Shown piece by piece: positions 36,452 through 37,089 of a stretch of DNA of 37,089 nt; position 1 is the stretch's first letter, and each line of letters begins with the position of its first letter. This DNA is from a virus. Under the pieces are notes generated by a model. The model was given only the letters and a program-made list of their open reading frames with translations. It did not search any database and had not been told where the DNA came from. Position numbers and translations under genes: made by a program. The DNA is taken from the IMG/VR virus record IMGVR_UViG_3300017991_000037, positions 1-37,089 of that record. One strand, 5' to 3'.

Positions 36452-36710
36452 CTATCTCAGCGTCAAATGCGCGGTCAACAACCAGGGCGTCATCAAGCGT
36501 GGAGAGCTTCAGCGCCAGCGCCTTCTTCACCCGCTCCAGCGCGGCGATCGCATCGGTGTGGTCGGAGGTGCTGGTATTCATCGCTGCGATGAAGCCGCAG
36601 CGAAACGCTTGCCTAGCACAATGCGCCACAGCGTTGGAAGCGTCAATCCACCCACTGTAATCTTTCGCCAGCTTCTCCATCACCTGCTCATACGGGAGTT
36701 CGTCGCTCAT
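36423..36710 (-). CDS. Small helical hypothetical protein (95 aa)
   Basis: ATG 36710 overlaps the TGA of the hexapeptide gene behind AAGGAGGGGGA. The sequence is helical: YEQVMEKLAKDYSGWIDASN, AVAHCARQAFRCGFIAAMNT, then a coiled-coil-like DAIAALERVKKALALKLSTL. It ends AEIAALRGKEGR, the cassette tail. Not recognised. It is one of the interchangeable modules of this cluster. Confidence 0.7.
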   Translation of the reverse strand: MSDELPYEQVMEKLAKDYSGWIDASNAVAHCARQAFRCGFIAAMNTSTSDHTDAIAALERVKKALALKLSTLDDALVVDRAFDAEIAALRGKEGR

Positions 36711-36735
36711 TCCCCCTCCTTGCCCTTAAGGGAGG
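36707..36735 (-). repeat. Gene-junction cassette copy 5
   Basis: Minus strand: CCTCCCTTAAGGGCAAGGAG then GGGGAATGA. Encodes SLKGKEGE plus stop of the hexapeptide protein and the SD/ATG of the 95-aa gene. The left part differs from copies 2-4 but the GGCAAGGAGGGG core is identical. Confidence 0.85.
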
Positions 36736-37089
36736 CAGCGAATATCCCTATTGCCCAATCGTACTCCTCGCGGTGCTCGTGCCCGAGCTTGTAGGTCGCG
36801 GCCACTTGCTGTCGGAACTCGGCCAGCGGCCCAGACCAGCAACCGCAGAACACTACGTCGTGCTCCGAATCATACCACGTCGTTGCCTTGCGGCTACCTA
36901 TCGGGCCTGCCGGTACCATCGAGCGCGTTAGCGTCGCCCCGTCGCCGACCGTTGCCCCGTCGCCGACCGTTGCCCCGTCGCCGACCTTCGCCCAGTCGCA
37001 GACCGTCGCCCCGTCGCAGACCCTCGCCCCGTAGCCTACCTTTGCCTCGTCGCAGACCTTCGCCCTGTAGCCTACCGTCGCCCAGTCGC
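36707..37089 (-). CDS. Hexapeptide-repeat protein, C-terminal part; begins at 253
   Basis: Continuation of the gene that begins at 253. The frame is open from the window end to TGA at 36707. It holds the last hexapeptide units, then a motif reading VPAGPIGSRKATTWY, a CGCWSG segment and a helical tail. The conserved C-terminal domain (GPIGSR, CGC, G-L-x-E-F, H-x-x-E-Y) is what I recognise from the phage hexapeptide family. The protein ends SLKGKEGE, the tail shared with three neighbouring unrelated proteins and encoded by the junction cassette. The stop codon overlaps the ATG of the next gene. An internal ATG at 36919 would give only the C-terminal domain, but the upstream frame and SD favour the long form. 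Confidence 0.85.
   Translation of the reverse strand, partial: DWATVGYRAKVCDEAKVGYGARVCDGATVCDWAKVGDGATVGDGATVGDGATLTRSMVPAGPIGSRKATTWYDSEHDVVFCGCWSGPLAEFRQQVAATYKLGHEHREEYDWAIGIFAASLKGKEGE
36967..37089. repeat. 123-bp direct terminal repeat, right copy
   Basis: Exact copy of the first 123 bases. Joining the two copies restores an uninterrupted reading frame through the hexapeptide-repeat gene, which supports circularity. The sequence is internally repetitive (18-bp hexapeptide units), so the real number of units here could be miscounted in a short-read assembly. Confidence 0.93.

Noticed and set aside
1-37089. Possible stop-codon reassignment, because several genes are strongly overlapped
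   Set aside because: TAA, TGA and TAG all end well-supported genes at sensible places, so the standard bacterial code fits.
1-37089. tRNA genes, integrase, repressor or attachment site
   Set aside because: I looked in the few gaps (7901-8160, 34585-34624, 27625-27720, 24039-24103) and found no cloverleaf, recombinase or helix-turn-helix repressor gene; a fully unidirectional layout also argues against a lysogeny switch.

Overview
The window is a complete tailed-phage genome assembled as a circle. Bases 36967-37089 repeat bases 1-123 exactly, so the unique length is 36,966 bp and one gene (hexapeptide-repeat protein) is cut by the window ends. Every gene I can support is on the minus strand. 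Genes are packed with ATGA, TAATG or TTGA overlaps and good Shine-Dalgarno (SD) sites. The standard bacterial code fits, with TAA, TGA and TAG all used as stops. I see no tRNA, integrase or recognisable repressor, so nothing argues for lysogeny. The virion looks siphovirus-like: Mu-type head genes, a tail tube protein, a frameshifted tail chaperone and a tape measure protein, and no sheath. Sec signal peptides and two muralytic enzymes suggest a bacterial host, probably with an outer membrane. The host phylum cannot be read from the sequence; the Thr-Pro repeat protein resembles secreted proteins of uncultured environmental lineages, which is only a weak hint.

Transcription order (right to left). 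A strong promoter at 8058-8086 and a structured leader (7901-8051) precede the early block, which runs 7900 to 1, across the circle junction, and on from 36966 to 34625. It starts with a 45-bp-repeat beta-solenoid protein, a Bet/RecT annealing protein, an Fe-S PD-(D/E)XK exonuclease, a DnaD/O-like initiator, a DnaC-like loader, a winged-helix protein and a RecU-like resolvase. A string of very small zinc-ribbon proteins follows. The last part is a modular cluster (399 to 34750): hexapeptide protein, 95-aa protein, radical SAM enzyme, DNA methyltransferase and a coiled-coil protein. Its gene junctions all carry the same about 30-bp cassette, which encodes a shared C-terminal tail and the next gene's SD.

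The late block runs 34584 to 8161: small and large terminase, portal, Mu gpF-like protein, a DUF2292-like protein, prohead protease-scaffold, decoration protein and major capsid protein. Then come three exported proteins, including a 742-aa secreted beta-helix protein with a 384-residue Thr/Pro repeat. Neck proteins, tail tube, tail chaperone with a -1 frameshift, tape measure and tail-tip proteins follow. Lysis genes (GH73 glucosaminidase, membrane-anchored lytic transglycosylase, holin-like proteins) come last, and an intrinsic terminator at 8104-8149 closes the block. A second promoter followed at once by an attenuator-like terminator lies at 27637-27740, just before the protease gene.

No gene-free stretch exceeds 300 bases. 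The longest is 7901-8160 (terminator, promoter, structured leader). The points most worth following are the repeated junction cassette, the exported Thr/Pro-rich protein inside the head module, the radical SAM/methylase pair, and the two structured RNA regions.
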